From JBCBWG01 sp039186015 (GTDB lineage: Bacteria; Pseudomonadota; Alphaproteobacteria; Rhizobiales; Hyphomicrobiaceae): a DNA stretch of 36,659 bases. Below the pieces are notes generated by a model. The model was not told the DNA's origin. It was given only the letters and a program-made list of their open reading frames with translations, and ran no database searches. Both the position numbers and the translations under genes were made by a program. Below, piece after piece: positions 16,715 to 24,611 of the stretch; within the stretch, counting starts at the first letter, position 1, and each line of letters opens with the position of its first letter. The DNA lies in the NCBI GenBank assembly GCA_039186015.1, contig JBCDAH010000031.1, forward strand, positions 1 through 36,659, given 5' to 3'.

Positions 16715-17686
16715 ATGACCGGCACCGCCGATATGACGATTCCGACCTGGAACGATGTGGTTGTTGCGCATGAGCGGATCCAACCACATATCCGACGCAC
16801 CGAAATCATCACGAACGCTGCACTCGATCAGCAGACTGCTTCTACGCTGTTTTTCAAGTGCGAAAACCTGCAGCCCCCTGGCGCATTCAAGGTGCGTGGC
16901 GCCTCCAACGCTGTCTTCAGCCTGAGTGACGAGCAAGCGTCGAAGGGCGTTGCCACGCACAGTTCCGGCAACCACGCGCTTTGTCTGTCCTATGCAGCTG
17001 GTCGACGCGGCATTCCTTGCAATGTCGTTATGCCACGCACGGCCCCGCAGGCGAAGAAGGATGCCGTGATGGCCTACGGTGGAAAAATCACCGAATGCGA
17101 ACCATCCACATCCAGTCGAGAAGAGGTTTTTGCCAAGGTCCAGTCCGAGACGGGCGGGGACTTCGTCCATCCCTACAACGATCCAAGAGTGATCGCCGGG
17201 CAAGCGACGTGTTCGAAAGAGTTTCTTGAACAGGTCGCGGACCTCGACATCCTGGTTGCGCCGATCGGCGGTGGCGGCATGATTTCGGGCACCTGCCTGA
17301 CGGTATCGTCTATTGCGCCGCACGTGAAGATTTACGCAGCAGAGCCCGAGCAGGCGGATGATGCGATGCGCTCGCTCAGGGCTGGCCATATCATTGCCGA
17401 TGATGCGCCGGTTACTGTCGCAGACGGGCTAAAGGTCCCGCTGAAGGAACTGACGTGGCACTTTGTTTCCAATCACGTCACCGACATTCTGACCGCCAGC
17501 GAACAAGAAATCATTGACGCGATGAAGCTCAGCTGGATGCGGCTGAAGATGGTCATCGAACCAAGCTGCGCTGTGCCATTGGCGGTCATTCTGAAGAACC
17601 CCGACCTATTCACCGGCAAGCGCGTCGGCGTTATCATCACGGGCGGCAATGTTGATTTAGACAAGCTGCCTTGGCTCGAAACCTAA
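16715..17686 (+). CDS. bhcB: Beta-hydroxyaspartate dehydratase BhcB
   Basis: A 323-residue fold-type II PLP lyase of the threonine dehydratase/serine racemase group. The PLP Lys is in GAFKVRGA (K59), the substrate loop is SSGNHA (83-88), the phosphate-binding glycine loop is IGGGGM (184-189), and a C-terminal TGGNVD segment is present. There is no C-terminal ACT regulatory domain, unlike biosynthetic threonine deaminase. In the BHAC it dehydrates erythro-beta-hydroxyaspartate to iminosuccinate. A good ribosome-binding site AAAGGGGAAGG precedes the ATG and the gene lies 11 nt after bhcA, with bhcC 15 nt later. Context, rather than any unique residue, separates it from a threonine dehydratase. 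Confidence 0.92.
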   Translation: MTGTADMTIPTWNDVVVAHERIQPHIRRTEIITNAALDQQTASTLFFKCENLQPPGAFKVRGASNAVFSLSDEQASKGVATHSSGNHALCLSYAAGRRGIPCNVVMPRTAPQAKKDAVMAYGGKITECEPSTSSREEVFAKVQSETGGDFVHPYNDPRVIAGQATCSKEFLEQVADLDILVAPIGGGGMISGTCLTVSSIAPHVKIYAAEPEQADDAMRSLRAGHIIADDAPVTVADGLKVPLKELTWHFVSNHVTDILTASEQEIIDAMKLSWMRLKMVIEPSCAVPLAVILKNPDLFTGKRVGVIITGGNVDLDKLPWLET

Positions 17687-17701
17687 GCGGGAGGCAACGA
17701 C

Positions 17702-18865
17702 ATGAATGCACCGATACAGTTGAGTGAACTGGACGTTGGCTACGACGTACCCGCCGTAGTGGGCATGGACGAAAGCGAGATCCAGACGCCTTGCCTTGTT
17801 CTCGACCTAGATGCGCTGGAACGCAATATCAAAAAGATGGGCGATTGGGCCAGGACACACGGTATCCGCCATCGCGTTCACGGCAAAATGCATAAGTCGG
17901 TTGATGTGGCCCTGCTTCAGGAAAAGCTCGGCGACGCATGCGGCGTTTGCTGTCAGAAGGTGTCAGAGGCCGAGGTCTTTGCCCGCGGCGGCATCAAGGA
18001 CGTGCTGGTATCGAACCAGGTCCGCGATCCCGCAAAGATCGACCGGCTGGCGCGGATACCGAAGCTGGGTGCACGTGCGATTTGCTGCGTGGATGATGTT
18101 AGCAACGTCGCCGATCTGTCTGCGGCCGCAGTCAGACACGGCACAACAATCGAATGCCTCGTCGAAATTGATTGCGGCGCCGGGCGTTGCGGTGTGACAA
18201 CGACACCCGCAGTGGTTGAGATTGCCAAGGCCATCGACGCCGCCGACGGGCTCAAGTTCTCCGGCATTCAAGCCTATCAAGGCGCTATGCAGCACTTGGA
18301 TAACTATGAAGACCGCAAAGCCAAGATCGACATCGCGGTTGCAATGGTGAAGGACGCCGTCGACACACTCAAGGACCAAGGCCTCGCGTGTGACATCGTC
18401 GGTGGTGGTGGCACTGGCAGCTATTACTTTGAAGGCACGTCAGGTGTTTACAACGAGCTGCAGTGCGGATCATACGCGTTCATGGATGCCGACTACGGTC
18501 GCATTCTCGATAAAGAAGGAAACCGGATTGATCAGGGCGAGTGGGAGAACGCACTGTTCATTCTCACATCCGTGATGTCTCACGCAAAGGCCGACAAAGC
18601 GATTTGCGATGCCGGGCTCAAGGCTCAGTCCGTCGACTCCGGTCTTCCCTTCATCTTCGGGCGCGACGACGTGGAATACGTCAAGTGCTCAGACGAGCAC
18701 GGTGTGATCGCCGACCCGCAAGGTGTGCTCAAAGTCAACGACAAGCTACGTCTCGTGCCGGGCCACTGTGACCCGACCTGCAACGTGCATGACTGGTACG
18801 TTGGTGTTCGCAACGGCAAGGTCGAGACCATCTGGCCCGTTTCGGCCCGTGGCAAGGCCTACTGA
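17702..18865 (+). CDS. bhcC: Beta-hydroxyaspartate aldolase BhcC
   Basis: A 387-residue fold-type III PLP enzyme of the D-threonine aldolase/alanine racemase-like family. The Schiff-base Lys is in VHGKMHKS (K62 the likely residue), early in the TIM-barrel domain. Near the C-terminus PGHCDPT carries H355 and D357, the divalent-metal ligands of this family, followed by VHDWYVG. The length equals that of the known 3-hydroxy-D-aspartate aldolase of Paracoccus. It condenses glycine with glyoxylate to form beta-hydroxyaspartate in the cycle. The ribosome-binding site is GGGAGG, and spacing to bhcB and bhcD is 15 and 30 nt. An amino acid racemase is an unlikely alternative given the metal motif. Confidence 0.94.
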   Translation: MNAPIQLSELDVGYDVPAVVGMDESEIQTPCLVLDLDALERNIKKMGDWARTHGIRHRVHGKMHKSVDVALLQEKLGDACGVCCQKVSEAEVFARGGIKDVLVSNQVRDPAKIDRLARIPKLGARAICCVDDVSNVADLSAAAVRHGTTIECLVEIDCGAGRCGVTTTPAVVEIAKAIDAADGLKFSGIQAYQGAMQHLDNYEDRKAKIDIAVAMVKDAVDTLKDQGLACDIVGGGGTGSYYFEGTSGVYNELQCGSYAFMDADYGRILDKEGNRIDQGEWENALFILTSVMSHAKADKAICDAGLKAQSVDSGLPFIFGRDDVEYVKCSDEHGVIADPQGVLKVNDKLRLVPGHCDPTCNVHDWYVGVRNGKVETIWPVSARGKAY

Positions 18866-18895
18866 CACGATCGGCAAGGCAATCTGGAGAGACCA

Positions 18896-19900
18896 ATGCG
18901 TCAAACCGTAGACTGCACTGCAAGTACACAAGCAGAGCTACTGGTTGTTTCGGAACGGGACTGCCAGCGCCTCGTTGATCGCAAAGCGGCATTTGACGCT
19001 GTTGAGGCGGTGTTTGGCGCGATGGCGCGCGGCGATGCTTACAACTTTCCTGTCATCCGCGAGTCCATCGGTCATGCTGATGCACTGTACGGCTTCAAGT
19101 CCGGCTTTGACCGGTCGGGGTTGGTGCTCGGCCTCAAGTCCGGCGGCTATTGGCCGGGCAATATGGACAAGGGGCTGACGAACCATCAATCGACGGTTTT
19201 TCTGTTCGATCCCGACACGGGACAGCTCAAGGCTCTGGTGGGCGGCAACTATCTGACAGCCGTGCGTACGGCTGCGTCCTCTTCGGTTTCGATTGCCCAT
19301 TTGGCGCGTCAGGATGCGCGCGTCCTGGGTATGGTCGGAGCCGGGCATCAGGCCCAGTTTCAATTGCGTGCGGCGGCGGAGCAGCGCGCTTTTGACAAGG
19401 TCGTCGCCTGGAATCCGCATCCGGAAATGCTGCCCAAACTGGCCGCTGTCGCAGAAGACATCGGACTACCCTTCGAGGCGGTTTCAGCTGAAGAGGTCGG
19501 CGCGCAGTCGGATGTCATCATCACCATCACGTCGGCCTTTGAACCCTTGCTGATGGCCGATTGGATAAAGCCCGGCACGCACATTGCTTGCATGGGCACC
19601 GATACAAAGAGCAAGCAAGAGGTGGACGCGGCGCTGTTGGCGAAGGCGACGGTGTTTGCTGATGAGCTTGCACAGTCCGTCAGCATTGGAGAAGCGCAAC
19701 ATGCGATTTCTACCGGTCTGATCGCCGAGGCAGACATCACGCCGATCGGCGACGTGATCAACGGGACGCACGGTGGGCGGGCCTCAGAGGACGAGATCAC
19801 GCTTTTCGATGGCACTGGCGTCGGGCTTCAGGACCTGGCAGTTGCAGATGTAGCGGCACGGGCTGCAGCGACCAGTGGTGCAACCGTCGTCAGTCTGTGA
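18896..19900 (+). CDS. bhcD: Iminosuccinate reductase BhcD
   Basis: A 334-residue protein of the ornithine cyclodeaminase/mu-crystallin family. The conserved NYLTAVRTAA (118-127) and the Rossmann motif GMVGAGHQAQ (145-154) are present, with FKSG (67-70) and GLKSGGYWPGN (79-89) in the substrate domain. In the BHAC this enzyme reduces iminosuccinate to aspartate with NAD(P)H, regenerating the amino donor for BhcA. GGAGAG precedes the ATG. It is the fourth gene of the operon, 30 nt after bhcC and 39 nt before the FMN oxidase gene. A generic annotation would be ornithine cyclodeaminase or alanine dehydrogenase; the cluster context makes BhcD far more likely. Confidence 0.93.
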   Translation: MRQTVDCTASTQAELLVVSERDCQRLVDRKAAFDAVEAVFGAMARGDAYNFPVIRESIGHADALYGFKSGFDRSGLVLGLKSGGYWPGNMDKGLTNHQSTVFLFDPDTGQLKALVGGNYLTAVRTAASSSVSIAHLARQDARVLGMVGAGHQAQFQLRAAAEQRAFDKVVAWNPHPEMLPKLAAVAEDIGLPFEAVSAEEVGAQSDVIITITSAFEPLLMADWIKPGTHIACMGTDTKSKQEVDAALLAKATVFADELAQSVSIGEAQHAISTGLIAEADITPIGDVINGTHGGRASEDEITLFDGTGVGLQDLAVADVAARAAATSGATVVSL

Positions 19901-19939
19901 CAATCATCAAGACAGAGAACGAGGAAACAAGAGGACATT

Positions 19940-21088
19940 ATGGGAGTTCAGTCGTGCCACAACTTTGGGGACTTCCGTGCCCTGGCAAAACGCCGGCTAC
20001 CCAGCCCGATTTTTCATTACATCGACGGCGCCGCTGATGATGAAGTGACGTACCGACGCAATACGGAGGCTTTCGAGAGCTGCGATCTCGTCCCAAACGT
20101 CCTGGCCGGAGTCGCGGACGTCGACATGAGTGTCGAGGTGATGGGACAGAAGCTTGATATGCCTGTGTACTGCGCGCCGACGGCTCTGCAGCGCCTGTTT
20201 CACTATGACGGTGAGCGCGCCGTGGCGAAAGCGGCCACCAAATACGGCACGATGTTTGGTGTATCGTCCCTGGCGACCGTGGCGGTCGAAGAGATCGCAG
20301 ACATCGCGCCCGGTCCGAAGATGTTTCAGTTCTACTTTCACAAAGATCGCGGTCTCAACGACGCGCTATTGGAACGCGCAAAAGCGGCGAACTTCAACGT
20401 CATGGCACTCACGGTCGATACGATCACGGGCGGCAATCGCGAGCGCGATTTGCGCACCGGATTTACGTCGCCGCCGCGTTTGACCCCGTCTTCGGCATTG
20501 AGCTTTGCGATTCATCCGATGTGGGCCTGGAACTTCTACACCAGAGAGAAGTTCGACATGCCACACCTGTCGGGTCACGTTGATGCGGGCACCAACCTCG
20601 CAGTCTCGGTGGGCCACTACTTTTCGTCCATGCTCGACCAGTCGATGAACTGGCAAGATGCAGAACAACTCTGCGCGAAATGGAACGGGCAGTTTGCATT
20701 GAAAGGCATCATGAGCGTTGAAGACGCAAAGCGCGCCGTCGATATTGGGTGTTCCGGCATCATGGTGTCGAACCATGGCGGCCGGCAGCTTGATGGGTCC
20801 AGGGCACCGTTCGACCAGCTTGCAGAGATCGTTGATGCGGTTGGTGACAGGATTGACGTGATTTGCGAGGGCGGCATTCAACGCGGCACCCATGTGCTGA
20901 AGGCCCTTTCCGTCGGCGCCAAGGCGTGTTCGGGCGGCCGTCTCTATCTTTACGCGCTTGCAGCCGCCGGGCAGGCCGGCGTGGAACGCGCACTTGGTAA
21001 CCTGCGAACCGAAATCGAACGTGACATGAAGTTGATGGGCATAACGAGTTTGGATCAGTTATCGCGAGACAACCTCCGCTTTCGCTGA
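19940..21088 (+). CDS. FMN-dependent alpha-hydroxyacid oxidase/dehydrogenase (glycolate oxidase candidate)
   Basis: A 382-residue member of the FMN-dependent 2-hydroxyacid oxidase family (LldD, glycolate oxidase, mandelate dehydrogenase). YIDGAADDE (27-35), QFYFHKDR (130-137), TVDTITGGNRERDLRTGF (158-175), LKGI (254-257) and SNHGGRQLDG (277-286) are typical, with catalytic H279 and substrate-binding R282. GAGGAC lies upstream of the ATG. It follows bhcD by 39 nt and is the last gene of the plus-strand operon. Since the cycle consumes glyoxylate, oxidation of glycolate to glyoxylate is the most economical role, in place of the multi-subunit GlcDEF enzyme. L-lactate, or another 2-hydroxyacid released by the nearby sulfatases, is an alternative. 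No signal peptide or membrane anchor is evident. Substrate assignment is inference. Confidence 0.88.
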   Translation: MGVQSCHNFGDFRALAKRRLPSPIFHYIDGAADDEVTYRRNTEAFESCDLVPNVLAGVADVDMSVEVMGQKLDMPVYCAPTALQRLFHYDGERAVAKAATKYGTMFGVSSLATVAVEEIADIAPGPKMFQFYFHKDRGLNDALLERAKAANFNVMALTVDTITGGNRERDLRTGFTSPPRLTPSSALSFAIHPMWAWNFYTREKFDMPHLSGHVDAGTNLAVSVGHYFSSMLDQSMNWQDAEQLCAKWNGQFALKGIMSVEDAKRAVDIGCSGIMVSNHGGRQLDGSRAPFDQLAEIVDAVGDRIDVICEGGIQRGTHVLKALSVGAKACSGGRLYLYALAAAGQAGVERALGNLRTEIERDMKLMGITSLDQLSRDNLRFR

Positions 21089-21315
21089 TCTGCGACGAAC
21101 TTTGCGTGTCTGGAAACTGCGCCAGAATTTGATGTCACCAAGAGTTTGATGTCGCAAAAAGCATCCAAGGCAGCGCCCCGGCGATCATCGTAAAGCGCTG
21201 CTTGATGTCTCCACCTCGGTCGTCGGCAGGCAAACAGGCAACATGCACATGGTTGTCCCGACCGGTCGCTCCAGACAATTTCTGCCATAGGCGGAGTTAT
21301 GTCGCCGGCCCACAC

Positions 21316-21342
21316 GCCCGCAAGTTGGTTACGCTTGCGGGC
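21316..21342. terminator. Hairpin between convergent genes, possible terminator
   Basis: GCCCGCAAG (21316-21324) and CTTGCGGGC (21334-21342) form a perfect 9-bp stem with a 9-nt loop. It spans the stop codon of the minus-strand SGNH-like gene and lies about 230 nt after the FMN oxidase stop. Neither strand has a T-run after the stem, so factor-independent termination is doubtful. The rest of the 21089-21328 gap shows two copies of TTTGATGTC about 20 nt apart and nothing else assignable. Confidence 0.3.
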
Positions 21343-22180
21343 ACATCCCCTTCACGCGATGCGGCTTGGTGCGTTGCCCATCAGCGGTTGCCAGAATTGA
21401 ACTCGCGAGAACTTTCGCGATGAATGATAGGCCTCTCGGACTGGCATGATAACGGTCCCGGCTATACGGACGCTTTTTTAGAGGCAGGCTCATCCAGCAA
21501 GAACCGATTGGCGAAATGTAAGTCGCGTTCGCTTCCGCCACCCGCTTCGATTCCGTCGAAATCCACGAAAAGAGCTGCTTTGGGTTGCGAGGTGGGTTCT
21601 TGAACCATTTCCCCCAGACACCGCGCCGATGGTAAAGCGCATGGCGTGCGCCTTGTGGCCAGGCCTGCCACAGTAACAACTTCGCGCCAGGCGGCTTGTG
21701 TTTGCGGAACCACTGGACTGCAGACCGAAACCCACGCCGTCCATGACGTGTCATGAACGCCGTCGTCGACTCCTGAAGAACGACAACATCCCAACGTGCG
21801 GAACGCAGTACCCGTAGCGTCTCCGACTTCTTTCTCGTTTTCGTGAGCGTGGTACCGATTTTTGCGATCATCCTTGTTCGGATTGCACGGCGCCGGTTGG
21901 ACGTCGCTTTGATGCGGCGAACCACACGATCCATGAACCCCGGCATGAGAATGTGGGAATTGCCGACAAACAGAATTGAAAGCGTGCGCTTGGACTGGGC
22001 GCCAGTTGCCGACACCGTCACATCCCACGCCGCCGCCGAACTGATCTGCCACACCCAGATTACGCAGAAGGCTGTGGCGGCGCACAGCGCGCGACGGTGC
22101 TTCGAGGCGTTCTCAGCTCGTGCGTCGTTCAACATGTCGAGATTGCAATCCAGATCATTGGCGGGAGCGATTATGGTCAT
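21329..22180 (-). CDS. SGNH/GDSL hydrolase-like exported protein
   Basis: A 283-residue protein, or about 268 if started at the internal ATG at 22135. The N-terminal part has a basic patch, then a hydrophobic stretch CAATAFCVIWVWQISSAAA, which looks like a signal peptide or anchor. The core carries LFVGNSHILMP (block I, with S75 the likely nucleophile in place of GDS), DVVVLQEST (131-139) and a C-terminal DRYHASPRG (D242, H245, the D-x-x-H block V). These fit an SGNH-fold hydrolase. It is strongly basic in its middle section. It lies 175 nt downstream of pta in the same direction and may be separately transcribed. A link to the sulfonate module is not evident. Possible activity is ester hydrolysis or deacetylation outside the cytoplasm. 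Confidence 0.65.
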   Translation of the reverse strand: MTIIAPANDLDCNLDMLNDARAENASKHRRALCAATAFCVIWVWQISSAAAWDVTVSATGAQSKRTLSILFVGNSHILMPGFMDRVVRRIKATSNRRRAIRTRMIAKIGTTLTKTRKKSETLRVLRSARWDVVVLQESTTAFMTRHGRRGFRSAVQWFRKHKPPGAKLLLWQAWPQGARHALYHRRGVWGKWFKNPPRNPKQLFSWISTESKRVAEANATYISPIGSCWMSLPLKKRPYSRDRYHASPRGLSFIAKVLASSILATADGQRTKPHRVKGMCPQA

Positions 22181-22355
22181 ATAGACGCAAAGACGGCGAA
22201 ACTGTCATGTCACGTGTCTGTGTGCGCAAATGGTCCCGCGCACACGATCTGCACGCACCACCCATGTTGCCGTCCCCGCCAGCGCGCGAGCGGTCTTGGC
22301 AGCCTCGACGGCCTGTGCCGATTGTATCTACTGGCCTCGACGTGCGCTGCGAAGC

Positions 22356-23360
22356 CTACAGAGTTGCAGCTTGCGCCTGCACGCTTGTTACCGCGACGAG
22401 GTGATAAATGTCCTCGACACTGCAACCGCGAGATAGGTCATTCGCTGGCTTTGCCAAGCCTTGCAGGATTGGCCCAATCGCTTTGGCGCCGCCGATACGT
22501 TCGGCAATCTTGTAGCCGATATTGGCCGCTTCCAGATTGGGAAACACAAGCACGTTCGCGGCACCTTCCAGAGGGGAGTCCGGCGCCTTGGCAGAACTCA
22601 CGGCCGGCACGAACGCGGCATCAAACTGAAGGTCGCCGTCCACGATCAACTCAGGACGCCTGGCCTTGACGACCTTGGCTGCCTCCACGACGCGCGTGAC
22701 ACGTTCATGTTGCGCACTGCCACTCGTCGAAAACGACAGCATGGCGACGCGCGGTTCGTCTCCGATGAGCTCCGCGAACGACTGTGCAGAGGCCGTTGCA
22801 ATTTCAGCCAATTCCTCAACGCTCGGCTCGATGATCAGGCCGCAGTCGGCGAAAATGAAGCCGCCTTTCTTGGTGTGGTGATGTTCGCAGAGCATCATGA
22901 GAAAGAAGCTGGATACGATGTTTGCGTTTGGCGCGCGTCCGAGAATCTGAAGTGCGGCGCGGACGGTGTCACCCGTCGTGTGCACGGCGCCTCCGACCGT
23001 GCCGTCCGCATCGCCTTGACGCACCATCAGAGCGGCAAAGTTCAGCGGGTGTGCAACCGCAGCGTGCGCCGCCTCAAGATCAACACCCTTGTGTTTGCGA
23101 AGATCATGATAGGCCTCAGCGTAGGCGGCCGCTGCCGGTGCCTCTTTGGGATCAAGAATCTCATAGTGATCGGGATCGGCAGATTGGGCGCGCAGCAGTT
23201 CCGCAACCCTCGATACTCGGCCTACCAATATGGGATGCGCCAGGCCATCGCCGCGTATGCGCACGCTTGCCTCGACAATGCGTGGGTCCTCACCTTCCGA
23301 CAGGACAATACGTTTCACGCTGCTTTTTGCAGCCGTAATAATGTTATCCAGGGGCCTCAA
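22356..23360 (-). CDS. pta: Phosphate acetyltransferase
   Basis: A 334-residue short-form phosphotransacetylase. The TTG at 23360 is chosen as start: GGGAGG lies 5 nt upstream and the product then begins MRPLDNIITAAK, as usual for the family; the open frame extends 11 codons further to another TTG without support. Family segments include RIVLSEGEDPRIVEA (about 17-31), the DGTVGGAVHTTGDTVRAALQ region (about 118-137) and the C-terminal NLEAANIGYKIAERIGGA. It converts acetyl phosphate and CoA to acetyl-CoA and phosphate. In sulfonate degraders pta is normally paired with xsc, whose product is acetyl phosphate, and here it is third after xsc in the same direction with one exporter gene between. 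Confidence 0.93.
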   Translation of the reverse strand: MRPLDNIITAAKSSVKRIVLSEGEDPRIVEASVRIRGDGLAHPILVGRVSRVAELLRAQSADPDHYEILDPKEAPAAAAYAEAYHDLRKHKGVDLEAAHAAVAHPLNFAALMVRQGDADGTVGGAVHTTGDTVRAALQILGRAPNANIVSSFFLMMLCEHHHTKKGGFIFADCGLIIEPSVEELAEIATASAQSFAELIGDEPRVAMLSFSTSGSAQHERVTRVVEAAKVVKARRPELIVDGDLQFDAAFVPAVSSAKAPDSPLEGAANVLVFPNLEAANIGYKIAERIGGAKAIGPILQGLAKPANDLSRGCSVEDIYHLVAVTSVQAQAATL

Positions 23361-23450
23361 ATTGACCTCCCATTTGAAACTGGAAAAGAACAATCGGCGT
23401 GGGCAACACCGAAAATGGAAACCATGCCGCCGAACTGTTGGAAAGCTGCC

Positions 23451-24485
23451 TCATCGGATCAGACTCACGCCGATGAGGATCAACACAGCGATGAACACCG
23501 TCTCAGCCAAGATGAGTGCGATCGCCTGGCCGCCGACGTCGAAGATCCGTCGCAGTGACGTTTTCATGCCGACCGCAGCGATCGCGATGAGCAGCGCCCA
23601 GCGCGAGCATTCCGTCAACGCAGACGCGACTGAGGCAGGGATCGCGCCAAGCGAATTCAGCGTGGCAATGGCCAAGAACGCGAGGACAAAGCCAGGGATG
23701 ATGGGCGGGCGCTTTCCTTCGGCTGTTTGCGAGTCGGGATGCGATTGAAACAGCAGGACGAAGACCAGAACCACCGGCGCCAGCATGGACACGCGAATGA
23801 GCTTGACCACCGTCGCTGTGTCGCCCGTTTGCTCGGAAACCGAAAACCCTGCGCCGACGACCTGCGCGACATCATGGATCGTGCCGCCAAGAAAGATGCC
23901 GGTCGCTTGCGGTCCGAAACCGAGGAGTTGGGCGATGATGGGATAGACGATCATCGCAACAGTGCTAAGCACGGTCACGCTCAAGACCGTGAAGACCAAG
24001 TTACGCTCTGAGTGTTCGTTCTTCGGCAAAGCGGCGGCAATTGCCATCGCGGCCGAGACGCCGCAAATGGCGACCGACCCACCGGTCAAGAGCGCAAGCC
24101 GCCAACCGCGACCGAGCAGCCGTGCACCGACGAGACCGAAAAGTATTGTCGCAACCACCGCGAAGACCGTGAGCGCGACGACACCCGGGCCGAGTTCGAC
24201 CAGTAGCTCCGCACTGATCCGCGCACCAAGCAGCGCAACGCCGAAGCGCACGATATGGCGCGCCGTGTAATCAATGCCAGATACGCACCGGCCTTCCTCA
24301 GCCAAAAAGTGAAAGGCGATACCAAGGAGCAGCGCCATCAACATTGCCGGTGCACCGTAGTGCTCGGAAAGGAACTGCGCGGCAATCGCAATGAGAACTG
24401 AAACAAGTATCCCTGGCGCAAGTCGAGACATCACGTCGGGAATTCGCTTCTGTGCGTCAGCGACGAGGGTGGACAATCTCATCAT
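23451..24485 (-). CDS. YeiH/PSE-family membrane exporter, putative sulfite/sulfate efflux
   Basis: A 344-residue membrane protein of the YeiH (UPF0324, conserved hypothetical 698) family with about 9-10 hydrophobic helices. Characteristic segments are GVALLGARIS (about 83-92), GGSVAICGVSAAMAIAAA (about 134-151) and LGGTIHDVAQVVGAG (about 197-211). Relatives of this family sit in several sulfonate-degradation clusters, where they are thought to export the sulfite or sulfate released by desulfonation. Its position between xsc and pta supports that role, since Xsc releases sulfite in the cytoplasm. The start ATGATG at 24485 has only a weak ribosome-binding site, and the gene lies 126 nt after xsc, with a stable hairpin in the gap. 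The transported ion is inferred. Confidence 0.85.
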   Translation of the reverse strand: MMRLSTLVADAQKRIPDVMSRLAPGILVSVLIAIAAQFLSEHYGAPAMLMALLLGIAFHFLAEEGRCVSGIDYTARHIVRFGVALLGARISAELLVELGPGVVALTVFAVVATILFGLVGARLLGRGWRLALLTGGSVAICGVSAAMAIAAALPKNEHSERNLVFTVLSVTVLSTVAMIVYPIIAQLLGFGPQATGIFLGGTIHDVAQVVGAGFSVSEQTGDTATVVKLIRVSMLAPVVLVFVLLFQSHPDSQTAEGKRPPIIPGFVLAFLAIATLNSLGAIPASVASALTECSRWALLIAIAAVGMKTSLRRIFDVGGQAIALILAETVFIAVLILIGVSLIR

Positions 24486-24566
24486 CAGCTATCATTTGCC
24501 ATGTTGATCTCGTGCACCGGTATGACGCGACTATCCAAGGCGACGGGGGTCGGGCCTGGTTTGTCT

Positions 24567-24593
24567 GAGCGGCGGCGCACAGATCCGCCGCTC
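24567..24593 (-). promoter_or_regulatory. Intercistronic hairpin between xsc and the exporter gene
   Basis: GAGCGGCGG (24567-24575) pairs perfectly with CCGCCGCTC (24585-24593), a 9-bp GC-rich stem with a 9-nt loop, 19 nt downstream of the xsc stop on the minus strand. No T-run follows, so it looks more like an mRNA-stabilising or processing element that lets xsc outpace its downstream genes than a full terminator. Confidence 0.45.
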
Positions 24594-24611
24594 TCAAGAT
24601 TGGTGACTCGC

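Noticed and set aside
16715..17686. Threonine dehydratase or serine racemase as the function of the PLP lyase
   Set aside because: It has no regulatory domain, and its place between bhcA and bhcC makes beta-hydroxyaspartate dehydratase the better reading.
22461..23558. 365-codon plus-strand open frame opposite pta
   Set aside because: The opposite strand encodes a full phosphate acetyltransferase; this frame has no family features or ribosome-binding site.
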